A DNA stretch of 64,000 nucleotides from Methylobacterium sp. FF17 (GTDB taxonomy: Bacteria; Pseudomonadota; Alphaproteobacteria; Rhizobiales; Beijerinckiaceae). This document shows positions 25,968 through 34,620 of the stretch, in pieces. Position 1 is the stretch's first letter. Each line of letters begins with the position of its first letter. Location of the stretch: assembly GCF_025813715.1 (NCBI RefSeq), contig NZ_CP107532.1, forward strand, positions 3,302,001 through 3,366,000. Reading direction: 5' to 3'. The translations under genes were made by a program, and so were the position numbers. The notes beneath the pieces are model-generated. The model worked only from the letters and a program-made list of their open reading frames with translations, did no database searches and was not told the origin of the DNA.

Positions 25968-26392
25968 CAGGGTAGGACCGACAAGCTGAAGGTGGATCGA
26001 TACCAGCCGCCGCCCCGGTCCTGCGGGGTCGGCAGATTGCCGCCGAACATGACCAGCCACCATGCCGTGTTCAGCAGTGGGCGGCCCTGCTCATCCAGAA
26101 GAGGGATACCGGGCGCCACCATCAGAGGCAGGGCATCGCGTGTCTGATCGGGGATGAGGAACGGCAGAGAGCCGCCCGCCACCTCTTCTTCGTAAAAGCG
26201 CTCAAGCCGAGCGAACGCATCCTCGCGCTCGTCCAACGTCACCGTCACCGGTTTAATGGCAGAGGAGAACCGGCGCCGTGTCTTCGGCGGACCGGCCTCC
26301 ATTGGGGTGCTCAGGCGGCCATCAGCGAATCCGCGGCTATAGCCGTCACGCTGGAAGCGCTGGGGGAGATCGGCGGGCCAGTAGGGGATCAC
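25967..26392 (-). CDS. Phage minor tail protein
   Basis: A 141-residue protein (MIPYWPADLPQRFQRDGYSRGFADGRLSTPMEAGPPKTRRRFS...) ending in a beta pattern WWLVMFGGNLP...YRSTFSLSVLP. I recognise it as a type found after the tape measure in rhizobial and Methylobacterium siphophages, without a named function. By order it may be a distal tail protein. Confidence 0.78.
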   Translation of the reverse strand: MIPYWPADLPQRFQRDGYSRGFADGRLSTPMEAGPPKTRRRFSSAIKPVTVTLDEREDAFARLERFYEEEVAGGSLPFLIPDQTRDALPLMVAPGIPLLDEQGRPLLNTAWWLVMFGGNLPTPQDRGGGWYRSTFSLSVLP

Positions 26393-29300
26393 GTAGACAC
26401 CAACTTGCGGCGGTTGAGGGCGGCTTGGCCACGGGGGCTGTTGATGCCCTGGACGGTGGCCTCGGTGATGACGACCTCTTGCCGGCGGCCTCCGCGGCCG
26501 TCGTCGACCTCTCTCGCCTCAACCTGAGCCGACGAGTTGTTGTAGACGGCGATGTTCGCCGGGGCCTGAGGAGGGTTGGTGTTGGCCGCGCTGCGGGCCG
26601 CCCGCATATCCTGCGGGGTCACCCCGACGTAGCCTCCGGTGTCGTATCCCTTCGCGGACGACCGCATGGCCTCCAGGGTGTTCACGCCGAGGCGCCGCAC
26701 AGAGTCCTGGTCGAAGACGTACTCGCCGCGGTGGACAACTCCGGCCGGCTCCAGGCGCGGGCCCATGCCGGTGTAGCCGCCCGCATCGAAGCCCTTGACC
26801 GTGCCCGACCCGAACAGGGAGGCGAAGAACCCCGTGATGCCGCCGCCGCTCTTGTCGGCCCCGGCGAACAGGCCGGAGATGACCTTGTCCGAGGCCAGGC
26901 TGACCAGCTTGTCGGCGAACCGGTTGGTGACGTTCGCCATGGTGGAAACGAGCGATGTGCCGGTGCGCAGGTCGCCGAGCATGCCCGAGAACGTGCTATT
27001 AGCGAGGTCGCGGGTAGCCTTCAGACCGTCGTTGATCTGCGATTGCTCGATGTAGGCCTGGGAGCGGGTGGAGGTCGTGTCACCATAGATCGACCGCGCC
27101 CGACTGAAGCTGCCCTGTTCACCGGCACTACGGCCGATCTGATCTCGGTCAAATTCCAAGTCGCGACCTGCCCGCGTATTTGCTAGGTCGGCATTTGCCT
27201 GGGCCTTGGCTGCCTCTGACGCTCGGATGCTTGCGGCGTAAGCATCGGTGATCGTGACGCCCTTCTGCTGCTCCTCCGTAAAGCGTTGGTTGACGCCAAG
27301 TTGGACCTCCAGAAGCTGGCCGTTCTTGCCGTATAGCTGATTGGTGGTCTCAAGGTTCTTTATCTGAAGGTCCAGCTGCGCATTGCGGTCCACCTCAGCT
27401 TTGACGAGCGCCTCCGCGTTCGGCGGCGGGGTCATAATCGCTTTGATGTACTTCTGGGTTTCGTCGGGAAGGACCGCAGTGTCACGGCCCGAAGCCTGGA
27501 AGCGCTCGCGGGTTCTGGTGCCGGCGTTGTAGCCAACGAGCGCCGATACCTCGTCCTGATTGTACTGCTTCAACAGCTGAGCCATCAGCTTGGCCTGCGC
27601 CATGATGGCCGTCTCGGGGTCGAACGGATCGGCGAGACCCATACCGCGCGCCGTCGGGTCCATGAACTGAGCGATACCCTTCGCGCCGACCGGAGACACG
27701 GCTCGGGGATTGTACCGGCTCTCCTGATACCCCTGCGAGGCGAGAAGATCCGCGTTCACGCCTGTGGCGTTTGATGCGTTGATGTAGAATTGGCGGTACT
27801 GCTCGGGTACTTGGCCAACACCGCGAGCATAGCGGCCACTGCCACTCGACGTTTCGTTCACCTGACGGATCTGCTGCGTCTCTAGGAGGAGCTTCCGCTC
27901 GGCCTCGATAGAAGCGAGGCGCTTCTCGTACATCGCTTGGTCGTTATCGTTCATCGACTCCCGTAGGGCCGTCAGCTTCTTGGCGTCTTGAGCTTCGTTG
28001 ATCTGCGCGACGCTGAGAGCTGTAGGTGCATAGGAGTCGGTCCGCCTTCCGAACTCCGCTGCGCGCACGGCATCGGCGAAAGCCGCGCCGCCAGCCGCCA
28101 TGTCTTCGCGCATCTGTTTGGCGGCCCGGGTCAGGCCATCCATTGCGCGCTGGATCGCGTTGAGCGGGTCGGACACGCCATCCTGCTCAAGGGCTTTCCG
28201 GAAATCCTTGGCCTTGTTCTCCAACTGCTGCAGCGCGCTGCTCATCGGGTTGAGCGCCTTCACCTGGGAGCCTACCTCAAGGCTCCGCTGAGCCGTCGCG
28301 CTCTTCGCGCTTGCTGCTGCAGCCTTCGCGACCTCAGCCTCGACTTGCGCGATCTGGGCCTTAATTCCAGGGATGTCGAACGAGAGCGCCTTGCCCAGCA
28401 GGTTGCCGCTCTCGCGGAATGCCAACTGGCCCTTCAGGGTCTTGAGGCGCGACTCCGCATCGTCGAACCCGAGACCCTTCGACAAGAACCCGCCAATCGC
28501 ATCTACGTCGTTGGAGGTGTTGGTTTTGAACTCCTGCCACTCCCTCGCAAAGAAGCTGAGCTTTGAGCTCGCCCCCGCCGTTGCGGACGCGACACCCTCC
28601 ATAAAGAGCTTCTGAGCACCCAGGCGGTCGCCAGACTCCTGCATGCGCCGGATGTTCTCCAGCATGGTGAAGTCGAGAAAGCCGAGCGTCTTGTTCAGCG
28701 CCAGAGCGCCAGCCGTTGGATCGGCGAATGCATCGGCGAATTCCTTCGTCGCGTCGGTCGCGTCCGTTCCGGTGATGCGCGCGTAATCGGTGGTGACCTT
28801 GATCAGCCCAGCATACATCTCCGTGCCGATCCGACCGGTGGATGCGAATGCGCCCGCCATTTCCCGGGCGGACGCAACTGACACACCAGCTGCTTGGGCG
28901 GCCCCAGGCGCAAGCGCGTTGATGCCCCCAGCGGTCGCGCCCGAGGCGCGTCCAGCACCTGACAGAGCCCGGTCAAGCTCTCGCTGGGACGACGCGTAGG
29001 AGAGGATCGCTGCGGCGCCCGTGACGGCCAGGGCGGTCACTCCGCCGATGGCCAAGCCAACCGGCCCGATCTTGGTGAGAAACCCGCTGACCGCTTCGCC
29101 CGCCTGCCCAAGCGCGCCCTTTACGCTGGCCCCGCCGGGGCCGGCAAAGATAGGCGCTATCTGCCCGCCCTGCTGCATCAGCACCGTCAGCGGGTTCATA
29201 CCGCCCTGCAGAGACACGCCGACGTCTATGGCCTGCGCAGTCAGGTTCTGGACCTGATCGCCACGCAGCCGCCCGGCCTGGACTGCGGCGTTGCCCTCGC

Positions 29301-29964
29301 GGATCGCCTTCACCTGCGTTGCAAAGGCGTCCTTCGTCTTCATCATCGCCGCGGCACGCTCTGCCTCCGAAAGCACGCCAGCCTTCGCGGCATCGGAGAT
29401 TTCCGTCAGCGTGCTGCGGTACTGGGTCTGGGCTGCGAACAGCGGGCTGTACTTCGCACGCAGACGATCGGCGCTTGCGGCGGCGGCCTCGAAGTCGGCG
29501 GCCCGGGACACGATGCCGGATGAAGGCTGCACGCCAAGGCGCTGGTTAATGGCCTGCTGATTGGCACCAGCGGTCGCCTGAGCCGCTGAAGCCTGCGCCG
29601 CACGCGCTTGGATCTCCGCGCGAGCAGCCTGCTCCAGCGCCCGCGTGTAGCCCGTCAGCTTATCGACGGCCTGATCGTACAAACGGGTGCTCGCCTCCTG
29701 CGAGATGCGCCCAGTCGCCTGAGCGATCTCAAGCTGCTTCGACAGGCCGACCAGCTTCTGCTGAACGGCGTACATCGGCTCGTATGCACGCGAGGCCCGA
29801 TCAATTGCCGCCTGGTTAGACAGCATCGCCCGCCCCTGGCGATCGGTAGCAACCGTGACCCCATCCGAGGACGCAGCGAGCTTGTTGAGCGCTGAGGCCG
29901 CAGCCTCAACACCCTCGGTGCGAGCCTGCGTCGTGATGCGCCGGATGGTTTCGATTGTGGGCAT
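26389..29964 (-). CDS. Tail tape measure protein with lytic transglycosylase domain
   Basis: A 1191-residue protein. The first 700 residues are helix-rich and Ala/Gln-heavy (for example RAEIQARAAQASAAQATAGANQQ), with a hydrophobic stretch around GPVGLAIGGVTALAVTGAAAILSYASS. Around residues 730-850 lies an SLT transglycosylase: VNADLLASQGYQESRYNPRAV (catalytic Glu), GAKGIAQFMDPTARGMG and ALVGYNAGTRTRERF. The C-terminus carries the GFDAGGYTGMGPRLEPAGVVHRGEYVFDQ motif of tape measures. It sets tail length and opens peptidoglycan during DNA injection. Confidence 0.95.
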   Translation of the reverse strand: MPTIETIRRITTQARTEGVEAAASALNKLAASSDGVTVATDRQGRAMLSNQAAIDRASRAYEPMYAVQQKLVGLSKQLEIAQATGRISQEASTRLYDQAVDKLTGYTRALEQAARAEIQARAAQASAAQATAGANQQAINQRLGVQPSSGIVSRAADFEAAAASADRLRAKYSPLFAAQTQYRSTLTEISDAAKAGVLSEAERAAAMMKTKDAFATQVKAIREGNAAVQAGRLRGDQVQNLTAQAIDVGVSLQGGMNPLTVLMQQGGQIAPIFAGPGGASVKGALGQAGEAVSGFLTKIGPVGLAIGGVTALAVTGAAAILSYASSQRELDRALSGAGRASGATAGGINALAPGAAQAAGVSVASAREMAGAFASTGRIGTEMYAGLIKVTTDYARITGTDATDATKEFADAFADPTAGALALNKTLGFLDFTMLENIRRMQESGDRLGAQKLFMEGVASATAGASSKLSFFAREWQEFKTNTSNDVDAIGGFLSKGLGFDDAESRLKTLKGQLAFRESGNLLGKALSFDIPGIKAQIAQVEAEVAKAAAASAKSATAQRSLEVGSQVKALNPMSSALQQLENKAKDFRKALEQDGVSDPLNAIQRAMDGLTRAAKQMREDMAAGGAAFADAVRAAEFGRRTDSYAPTALSVAQINEAQDAKKLTALRESMNDNDQAMYEKRLASIEAERKLLLETQQIRQVNETSSGSGRYARGVGQVPEQYRQFYINASNATGVNADLLASQGYQESRYNPRAVSPVGAKGIAQFMDPTARGMGLADPFDPETAIMAQAKLMAQLLKQYNQDEVSALVGYNAGTRTRERFQASGRDTAVLPDETQKYIKAIMTPPPNAEALVKAEVDRNAQLDLQIKNLETTNQLYGKNGQLLEVQLGVNQRFTEEQQKGVTITDAYAASIRASEAAKAQANADLANTRAGRDLEFDRDQIGRSAGEQGSFSRARSIYGDTTSTRSQAYIEQSQINDGLKATRDLANSTFSGMLGDLRTGTSLVSTMANVTNRFADKLVSLASDKVISGLFAGADKSGGGITGFFASLFGSGTVKGFDAGGYTGMGPRLEPAGVVHRGEYVFDQDSVRRLGVNTLEAMRSSAKGYDTGGYVGVTPQDMRAARSAANTNPPQAPANIAVYNNSSAQVEAREVDDGRGGRRQEVVITEATVQGINSPRGQAALNRRKLVST

Positions 29965-30019
29965 GCGTTACCCGTGATGTGCGGTGGCGGGGTCGTCGGG
30001 CCGCGAGGAGGAGAACTGG

Positions 30020-30367
30020 ATGCTGAAACGGGTGCTCGTTCTCTTGGCGTCGGCTTACGGTTTGTGCGCACCAGCAGCGGCACAGCTTGAGGCCCTGGGG
30101 TTCAAGCTTGCGCGCGAGAGCGGAGAGACGATTGGCGCAGCAACGGCATGCGGCCTCGACAAGGACCGGGCGCTCGCGACAGGGCAGCGCATTATGGCCC
30201 TCGCTTCCGATGGGCCGAACGCACCGCTGGAAGGTCCCATCCGGGCCGCGCACGCCGATTCCGCGCAGATGGGCGCTGCGAGGCAGATCCGGGATAACAA
30301 GGCAGGATGCAGACGCGCGCTTCAGCGCTTCCGGCAGCTGGAGGACAAGGCGACGATCAATCGCTGA
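30020..30367 (+). CDS. Secreted small protein on opposite strand (moron)
   Basis: A 115-residue protein with signal peptide MLKRVLVLLASAYGLCAPAAAQ. The mature part is helical with two Cys (ATACGLDKD, NKAGCRRALQ). An excellent ribosome site (GAGGAGGAGAA) precedes the ATG at 30020. It is the only plus-strand gene inside the tail block, between tape measure and tail chaperones, the pattern of a lysogenically expressed moron. No function is recognised; periplasmic location is expected. Confidence 0.75.
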   Translation: MLKRVLVLLASAYGLCAPAAAQLEALGFKLARESGETIGAATACGLDKDRALATGQRIMALASDGPNAPLEGPIRAAHADSAQMGAARQIRDNKAGCRRALQRFRQLEDKATINR

Positions 30368-30371
30368 CGCC

Positions 30372-30716
30372 TCAGTCCTTCTGCTTCATCTGCTCGGCCA
30401 TGTAAGTCCGCCACTCGCCGTCCATCACGCGGATGAACCTGACGAGGCGGCCGAACTGGTCGCCGTCCAGGACGCCAGCCCGGTCAGCGAACCGGTCGAT
30501 AGAGGCCCATAGGATCGGGCCCGGGAGACCGAAGCCGAGCGGTCGGTCTCCGTTCAGTGCCCAGAACGCGTCCCAGAAGAACGACAGGTGCTCTGGGATA
30601 TCGGGCTGAGCCTCTAGGGCGGCCGGAAGGATGCCTTCCTCTTCGGCCATGTCGGACAGCCACTCCGCCTTCTCACCCCAGGTGAGATGCCAACGGAGGG
30701 CTGCCCTTAGTTTTTT
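30372..30716 (-). CDS. Tail assembly chaperone, T part (reached by -1 frameshift)
   Basis: The second frame of a lambda G/GT-like pair. It enters from the slippery heptamer at 30710-30716 and continues KKLRAALRWHLTWGEKAEWLSDMAEEEGI... to MAEQMKQKD. The fused GT product would have 248 residues. An internal ATG at 30650 could also give a free 92-residue protein. The conserved feature of such T parts is a small helical domain that binds the tape measure, which is the gene encoded next. Confidence 0.82.
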   Translation of the reverse strand, partial: KKLRAALRWHLTWGEKAEWLSDMAEEEGILPAALEAQPDIPEHLSFFWDAFWALNGDRPLGFGLPGPILWASIDRFADRAGVLDGDQFGRLVRFIRVMDGEWRTYMAEQMKQKD

Positions 30717-31117
30717 GCGCCGGCCTCGATGCTCTCGCCGGCTTCCTCGGAGACGAGATTGGCGGCCCAGACCACGGCGGCGCGAAACTTCGCGTACTCG
30801 GGCTTGGTCACGAGATCCTGCGCGAGTTCGCTCGTGAAGGGGATGGCCGAGCCGGCCTCGTCCGTCAGGCCGCGCCAGTCGAGCAGGATTGCCTCGTGCA
30901 GACACTCGCCCACGATCCGCTCCCGATCGTCCGGCTGCAGCCCGCGAAGCTTGCGCGCGCGCGGCACCGCGTCGGCCTTCTTCTCGAAGAGACGCTTGTA
31001 GTCGGTGTTGCCGAGGCCTCGGACATGGAGCTCTAGGCTTTCCATGTCGGGGATCTCACCGACCCACTGGCCGGCCTCGAGCTTGGCGACATCGGTCTTG
31101 AGGGCAGAGAGCTTCAC
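30707..31117 (-). CDS. Tail assembly chaperone G-like protein
   Basis: A 136-residue acidic helical protein from GTG at 31117 (VKLSALKTDVAKLEAGQWVGEIPDMESLELHVRGLGN...). It matches siphophage tail chaperones that lie between the tail tube and tape measure genes. It ends GAGAKN at TAA, with the slippery sequence covering the last two codons, so most ribosomes make G and a fraction make GT. Confidence 0.85.
   Translation of the reverse strand: MKLSALKTDVAKLEAGQWVGEIPDMESLELHVRGLGNTDYKRLFEKKADAVPRARKLRGLQPDDRERIVGECLHEAILLDWRGLTDEAGSAIPFTSELAQDLVTKPEYAKFRAAVVWAANLVSEEAGESIEAGAKN
30710..30716 (-). promoter_or_regulatory. Programmed -1 ribosomal frameshift site A AAA AAC
   Basis: On the minus strand the end of the G gene reads GCA AAA AAC TAA. 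The heptamer A AAA AAC is a classic X XXY YYZ slip site. A -1 slip gives GCA AAA AAA CTA AGG and reads on for 112 codons. Its place between tail tube and tape measure genes is where lambda-type phages have this device. Confidence 0.85.
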
Positions 31118-31317
31118 GTGTTCGCTTCCTTGCTGGTGGCCTTGGTCTCGGCCTTGCTGGCGGGGGCAGGCTTGGCGACCTCTTTCGCCAAGCCTTTGCC
31201 GACGATCAGGTCGGCGAAAGCAACGGAGACGGTGGGCTCCTCCCCTTTGGTGAAGCGCACCTCGTCCTTCCCATTGGGGAAGCCGTCGAAAGTCTCGGTG
31301 ATGCGAACCGTCTTCAT
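31114..31317 (-). CDS. Small phage tail-region protein
   Basis: A 67-residue protein (MKTVRITETFDGFPNGKDEVRFTKGEEPTVSVAFADLIV) ending in a Lys/Ala-rich tail. It has a compact beta-like first half. Both ends overlap neighbours by 4 bases or so, in tight coupling with the tail tube gene and the G chaperone. No function known. Confidence 0.75.
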   Translation of the reverse strand: MKTVRITETFDGFPNGKDEVRFTKGEEPTVSVAFADLIVGKGLAKEVAKPAPASKAETKATSKEANT

Positions 31318-32249
31318 CAGGCGACACCACGAGTGATCTGGAGGGTGGCCGAGATCCCCGGGTCGTAGACGGCCCGGAACGGGATGGAGACCATCACGTC
31401 GTCGTTGTTGCCGCCCGGCCGGCGCTCGCCGTTGCCGAAGATGATCTTGGGCAGGTTGAAGGTGTACTTCGACCCCGATGCGTTGCCGGCGGTGAAGCTG
31501 AGCGCCGACGAGCCGTGGTCGAGCACCTTCTGATAGAGCTCGTTCGTCTCGAAATAGCACTCCATCGTGCCTGACACCTCGAACCGGCCGGAGCCAAACG
31601 AGTCCGTGAAGAGGCTGCCGACAAGCGGGCGCGTGCGCAGATTGTTGTTGATCTCTAGGCTTAGGCTCCGCACCTTCGGCGGTGCCGTGATGCCTGGGAT
31701 CGTCAGTGCCGCGACGTTGGCCGACGACGTCATCACGGGGGTTATGCCGGATGCCGCATAGGTCGATCCGGCAACGATGGCCGTGTCCAGCATCTCCTGG
31801 CGTGCCATGATCGTGGCAGAGCCAGTGATCGCCGCACGTGAGGCGATTGAGAGGCTGAGCATGCTGACAGCGCAGCCCAGGAAGCGCGAGAGGGACTTGT
31901 TGCCGCCGCCGAGGTTGATGGTTTCCTCGAAGGTGAAGCTCTTATCCGTGGTGCCGTTGACCAGCACGTTGGTCGCCCAGGTGCTGAACATGACGCCCTC
32001 CAAGAGGTCGTCGAGGTTCCCGTAGGTAAGCTCGAAGTCGTAGGCGCCGGTGACGTCCTGGCCGAGCTGATACTCATCGCGGACATTACGATCGGCCTGG
32101 ATCTCGTCCGAGGTGCCGGTCGTCTTGTTCGTGCGCGGCCCGCCGCCGGTGGCGCGGAAGGTCTTGAACGAGGGGGTGGCCGGCGTGGTACCGAAAACGG
32201 TCTCCGGCACATAGGCGATCCGACGGCTGGAGCCGCTTGCGATGGTCAT
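31317..32249 (-). CDS. Major tail tube protein
   Basis: A 310-residue structural protein (MTIASGSSRRIAYVPETVFGTTPATPSFKTFRATGGG...) with the siphophage tail tube pattern: VPETxFGTTP near the start, then VTGAYDFELTYGNLDDLLEGVM, and a C-terminal beta region VMVSIPFRAVYD. Hexamers stack to form the tail tube. It is followed by the chaperones and tape measure, as expected. Confidence 0.9.
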   Translation of the reverse strand: MTIASGSSRRIAYVPETVFGTTPATPSFKTFRATGGGPRTNKTTGTSDEIQADRNVRDEYQLGQDVTGAYDFELTYGNLDDLLEGVMFSTWATNVLVNGTTDKSFTFEETINLGGGNKSLSRFLGCAVSMLSLSIASRAAITGSATIMARQEMLDTAIVAGSTYAASGITPVMTSSANVAALTIPGITAPPKVRSLSLEINNNLRTRPLVGSLFTDSFGSGRFEVSGTMECYFETNELYQKVLDHGSSALSFTAGNASGSKYTFNLPKIIFGNGERRPGGNNDDVMVSIPFRAVYDPGISATLQITRGVA

Positions 32250-32285
32250 GGCATTCTCCTGGAAGAGGGCGTGACGCCCGCGCGC

Positions 32286-32696
32286 TCAGCCGAGGATGTC
32301 GGCCTGGTACTCGACGGCGACGGAGAGGACGAAATAGTTGCCCTCGTCGTTTCGGTCGTCGATCGATGGTGAGGAGGGGGCGAAGGTCTGCACCCCGCCG
32401 AATTCCTTGCCTCGGAACATGGCGGCCAACTCATCCGCCCAATCGAGGCCTTCAGCGACGCCTGCGCCCCGCTCGGCCATGATGACGAGGCGGAAGGTCC
32501 CACTCTCGCGATAGATGTTCTCGCCCGGCGCGCCGATGGTCAGCTGCTCGCCGTTCGCAACCGGATAGGACACCTGGATGAAGCTCGATGCGTCTTCGGG
32601 CGTCTCGCCCTGCAGGTTGACCCCGAACACCGGGCACCTCGACCATTCGGCCGCAAGCTTGCCCTCGACGGCATCCACGACGAGCTTCAACGGCAT
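32286..32696 (-). CDS. Tail terminator-like protein
   Basis: A 136-residue protein (MPLKLVVDAVEGKLAAEWSRCPVFGVN...FIQVSYPVANGEQLTIGAPGENIYRESGTFRLVIMAERGAG...) that matches the fold pattern of tail terminators: helix, then beta strands, ending YFVLSVAVEYQADILG. Position directly before the tail tube gene agrees. It caps the finished tail. Confidence 0.82.
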   Translation of the reverse strand: MPLKLVVDAVEGKLAAEWSRCPVFGVNLQGETPEDASSFIQVSYPVANGEQLTIGAPGENIYRESGTFRLVIMAERGAGVAEGLDWADELAAMFRGKEFGGVQTFAPSSPSIDDRNDEGNYFVLSVAVEYQADILG

Positions 32697-32699
32697 GGA

Positions 32700-33371
32700 T
32701 CAGCGACCTGGATCTATGAGGATGGCGGGCTGGCGGGTAAGCCAGTCCTCATGGCCCTTCTGGCTGCCGCCACGGACCTCGCGCGCCAGCTTCGCGGCCG
32801 AGGCCGACCCGGCCCATTTGCCGATCGCCCCACCTGGGAACGACCGATAGGAGAAGCCGACGTAGGCGACGTTGCCGAACCGGCGCTTGGCGAGGGTGGC
32901 TACGGCTTGGTAGACGCCTTCCGGCGCCTGCGCAGACAAGCCCCGCTCGATCTTCCTCGCGTAGGGCTGCGCGTTCAGAACGACGTATGCCTCGGCCGGC
33001 GGCGGGTTGTTGGGATCGGGGAACTCGACATCGTCAGCGAACCAGGCGTGGCTGCGCGCGTAGCGTTCGCTCTTCACGGGGGAGTGGAGGATCAGCTGCT
33101 CATCGATCCACTGGATGACGTCGAGTAGGAGGTGGAACTCAAAGGTGATGGCGTCCGAGATCCGCAGGCGCTCAAGGCTGGAGACCTGAGCGCCGCCGAC
33201 GAACGTGTCGTGATCGGGCACGTAGCCGAGCGCCCGGCGATTGACCTCCTGCCCTTCCTTCAGCACGCCGCGCGCGAAATCCGCGTACCGCTGCACCTGA
33301 ACGTCGGGCGAAAGCTCTTCGCTGATGATGAGGTCGATGTCGCGAGCGAGCGGCGAAAGGCGCTGCGCCAT
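32700..33371 (-). CDS. Phage neck/minor tail protein
   Basis: A 223-residue protein (MAQRLSPLARDIDLIISEELSPDVQVQRYADFARGVLKEGQ...) with a conserved-looking centre LHSPVKSERYARSHAWFADD. By position, between the stopper-like and terminator-like genes, it takes the place of HK97 gp10-type proteins, but the sequence is not a clear match. Its start overlaps the upstream stop. Confidence 0.75.
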   Translation of the reverse strand: MAQRLSPLARDIDLIISEELSPDVQVQRYADFARGVLKEGQEVNRRALGYVPDHDTFVGGAQVSSLERLRISDAITFEFHLLLDVIQWIDEQLILHSPVKSERYARSHAWFADDVEFPDPNNPPPAEAYVVLNAQPYARKIERGLSAQAPEGVYQAVATLAKRRFGNVAYVGFSYRSFPGGAIGKWAGSASAAKLAREVRGGSQKGHEDWLTRQPAILIDPGR

Positions 33372-33685
33372 CAGCCACGAAGCCAGAGGTTCACGCGTAC
33401 AAGCACGCCTTTCATCTCGACGGGCTCGACCGCCTGAATGGTGCGGACGCGCCCGGAGACATCCAGCCTGTCGAGCCGCTTCGGCAGCGCCCCGAGCCCG
33501 GTCGGAGATAGTACCGCCGTACTGTCGCCCTGCTGGATGCCGCCAGCGAGTTCGTCAGGCTTGTAGCCCCGGAAGAAGGCCCGCAGCCCTGAGGCTGAAG
33601 CGGGGTTTAGCCGCTGGAGCGTTACGGCTTGCCCATGGGCGGAGATCTGGCGATCCAGAGCCGCGATGGCGGCGGCCGGCGTCAT
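33371..33685 (-). CDS. Head-tail stopper/joining-like protein
   Basis: A 104-residue protein from ATG at 33685 (MTPAAAIAALDRQISAHGQAVTLQRLNPASASG...), ending in a beta pattern KGVLVRVNLWLRG. Size and order fit a head completion (stopper) protein with a small beta barrel. The start overlaps the stop of the connector gene (ATGA). Confidence 0.7.
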   Translation of the reverse strand: MTPAAAIAALDRQISAHGQAVTLQRLNPASASGLRAFFRGYKPDELAGGIQQGDSTAVLSPTGLGALPKRLDRLDVSGRVRTIQAVEPVEMKGVLVRVNLWLRG

Positions 33686-34338
33686 GCGAACAGCATCCGG
33701 CGGTACTGGCCGAGGGTGGCTTCGGCCTCCGGGTGAGGAAGGGCAGCACTGGCCCCCTGGACGTACCAGGAGGTGGAGCCGACGCCCTCGACATCCTCCG
33801 ATTTCACCATCATGTCCCGGCCCGACGCCGAGATCGCGACGGCGACGAGTTGAATGACGGCACGCTCTATGTCGGCCGGCAGATCCTCGGCGGTGGAAGC
33901 AATGCCATTGACCGCCCGCGCCTCGCCCGGGAGAAGCCATCCAGCCTCATACTGGACGACGACGTCCCGGCCATACCAACACCGCCGGTCATCGCCCTCC
34001 ATCCGGTAGAGCATCCGGCCGTCGGTGGCGTAGGCCTCGGGGGCCAGGAGCATGCCACCAACCTTGACGCTGGCGATGGACACGACGGGCCAGCGGTCGA
34101 GTAAGATCCCGCCGCATTCGCCAACAACCCCCGTGCAAGCCAGATCGAATCGCTCGCGAACCGTCTCCCGGCCGAAGGCCCGTCGGCAGTAGGTCGCCGC
34201 TTGCTGCGATGCCTGGATGATGAAGCGGTCTACCTGCGGGTCGGTCGGATCACCCATAGCACCACCAATGTCCATGCGGACATTCTCCAGCGTCGTGAGA
34301 CGCTTCGTGGTGGCTGGCGTGATGACGGTGACGCTCAC
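33682..34338 (-). CDS. Head-tail connector (gp6/adaptor-like) protein
   Basis: A 218-residue protein with the adaptor pattern TTLENVRMDIGGAMGDPTDPQVDRFIIQASQQAATYCRRAFG, then LDRWPVVSIASVKVGG and VVQYEAGWLLPGE...DLPADIERAVIQLVA. This is the common layout of HK97 gp6-type adaptors that bind the portal. It starts the neck gene series. Confidence 0.88.
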   Translation of the reverse strand: MSVTVITPATTKRLTTLENVRMDIGGAMGDPTDPQVDRFIIQASQQAATYCRRAFGRETVRERFDLACTGVVGECGGILLDRWPVVSIASVKVGGMLLAPEAYATDGRMLYRMEGDDRRCWYGRDVVVQYEAGWLLPGEARAVNGIASTAEDLPADIERAVIQLVAVAISASGRDMMVKSEDVEGVGSTSWYVQGASAALPHPEAEATLGQYRRMLFA

Positions 34339-34341
34339 AGT

Positions 34342-34620
34342 TCAGCCTTCCGAGGCGGCGGGGCGCATGGCCATCTCTTCTTCGGACGGCGGCCAGGCCT
34401 CGTCGCGGTCGATCGAGACCTCGGTGAGCATATTCAGCGCGTCCCAATGGGACTGGTACTCGGGCGCGGTCTTGAATTTGGCGGCGAGCACGAACTTGCC
34501 CTTGTGAGGACCGGCCGGCACTTCCTGGGGGTCGAGCCGGTATTCGTCGTTCGCCGAGGCCTCGCGGATGTGCGCGGCCTGAATCGCTGACATGACGAGG
34601 TACGGATAGTTGTTGGCCAT
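34342..34620 (-). CDS. Small phage structural-region protein
   Basis: A 92-residue acidic protein (MANNYPYLVMSAIQAAHIREASANDEYRLDPQEVPAGPHKGKF...). No family is recognised. It lies between the connector gene and the long repeat protein, with the start overlapping the upstream stop, and is probably part of the late operon. Confidence 0.7.
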   Translation of the reverse strand: MANNYPYLVMSAIQAAHIREASANDEYRLDPQEVPAGPHKGKFVLAAKFKTAPEYQSHWDALNMLTEVSIDRDEAWPPSEEEMAMRPAASEG

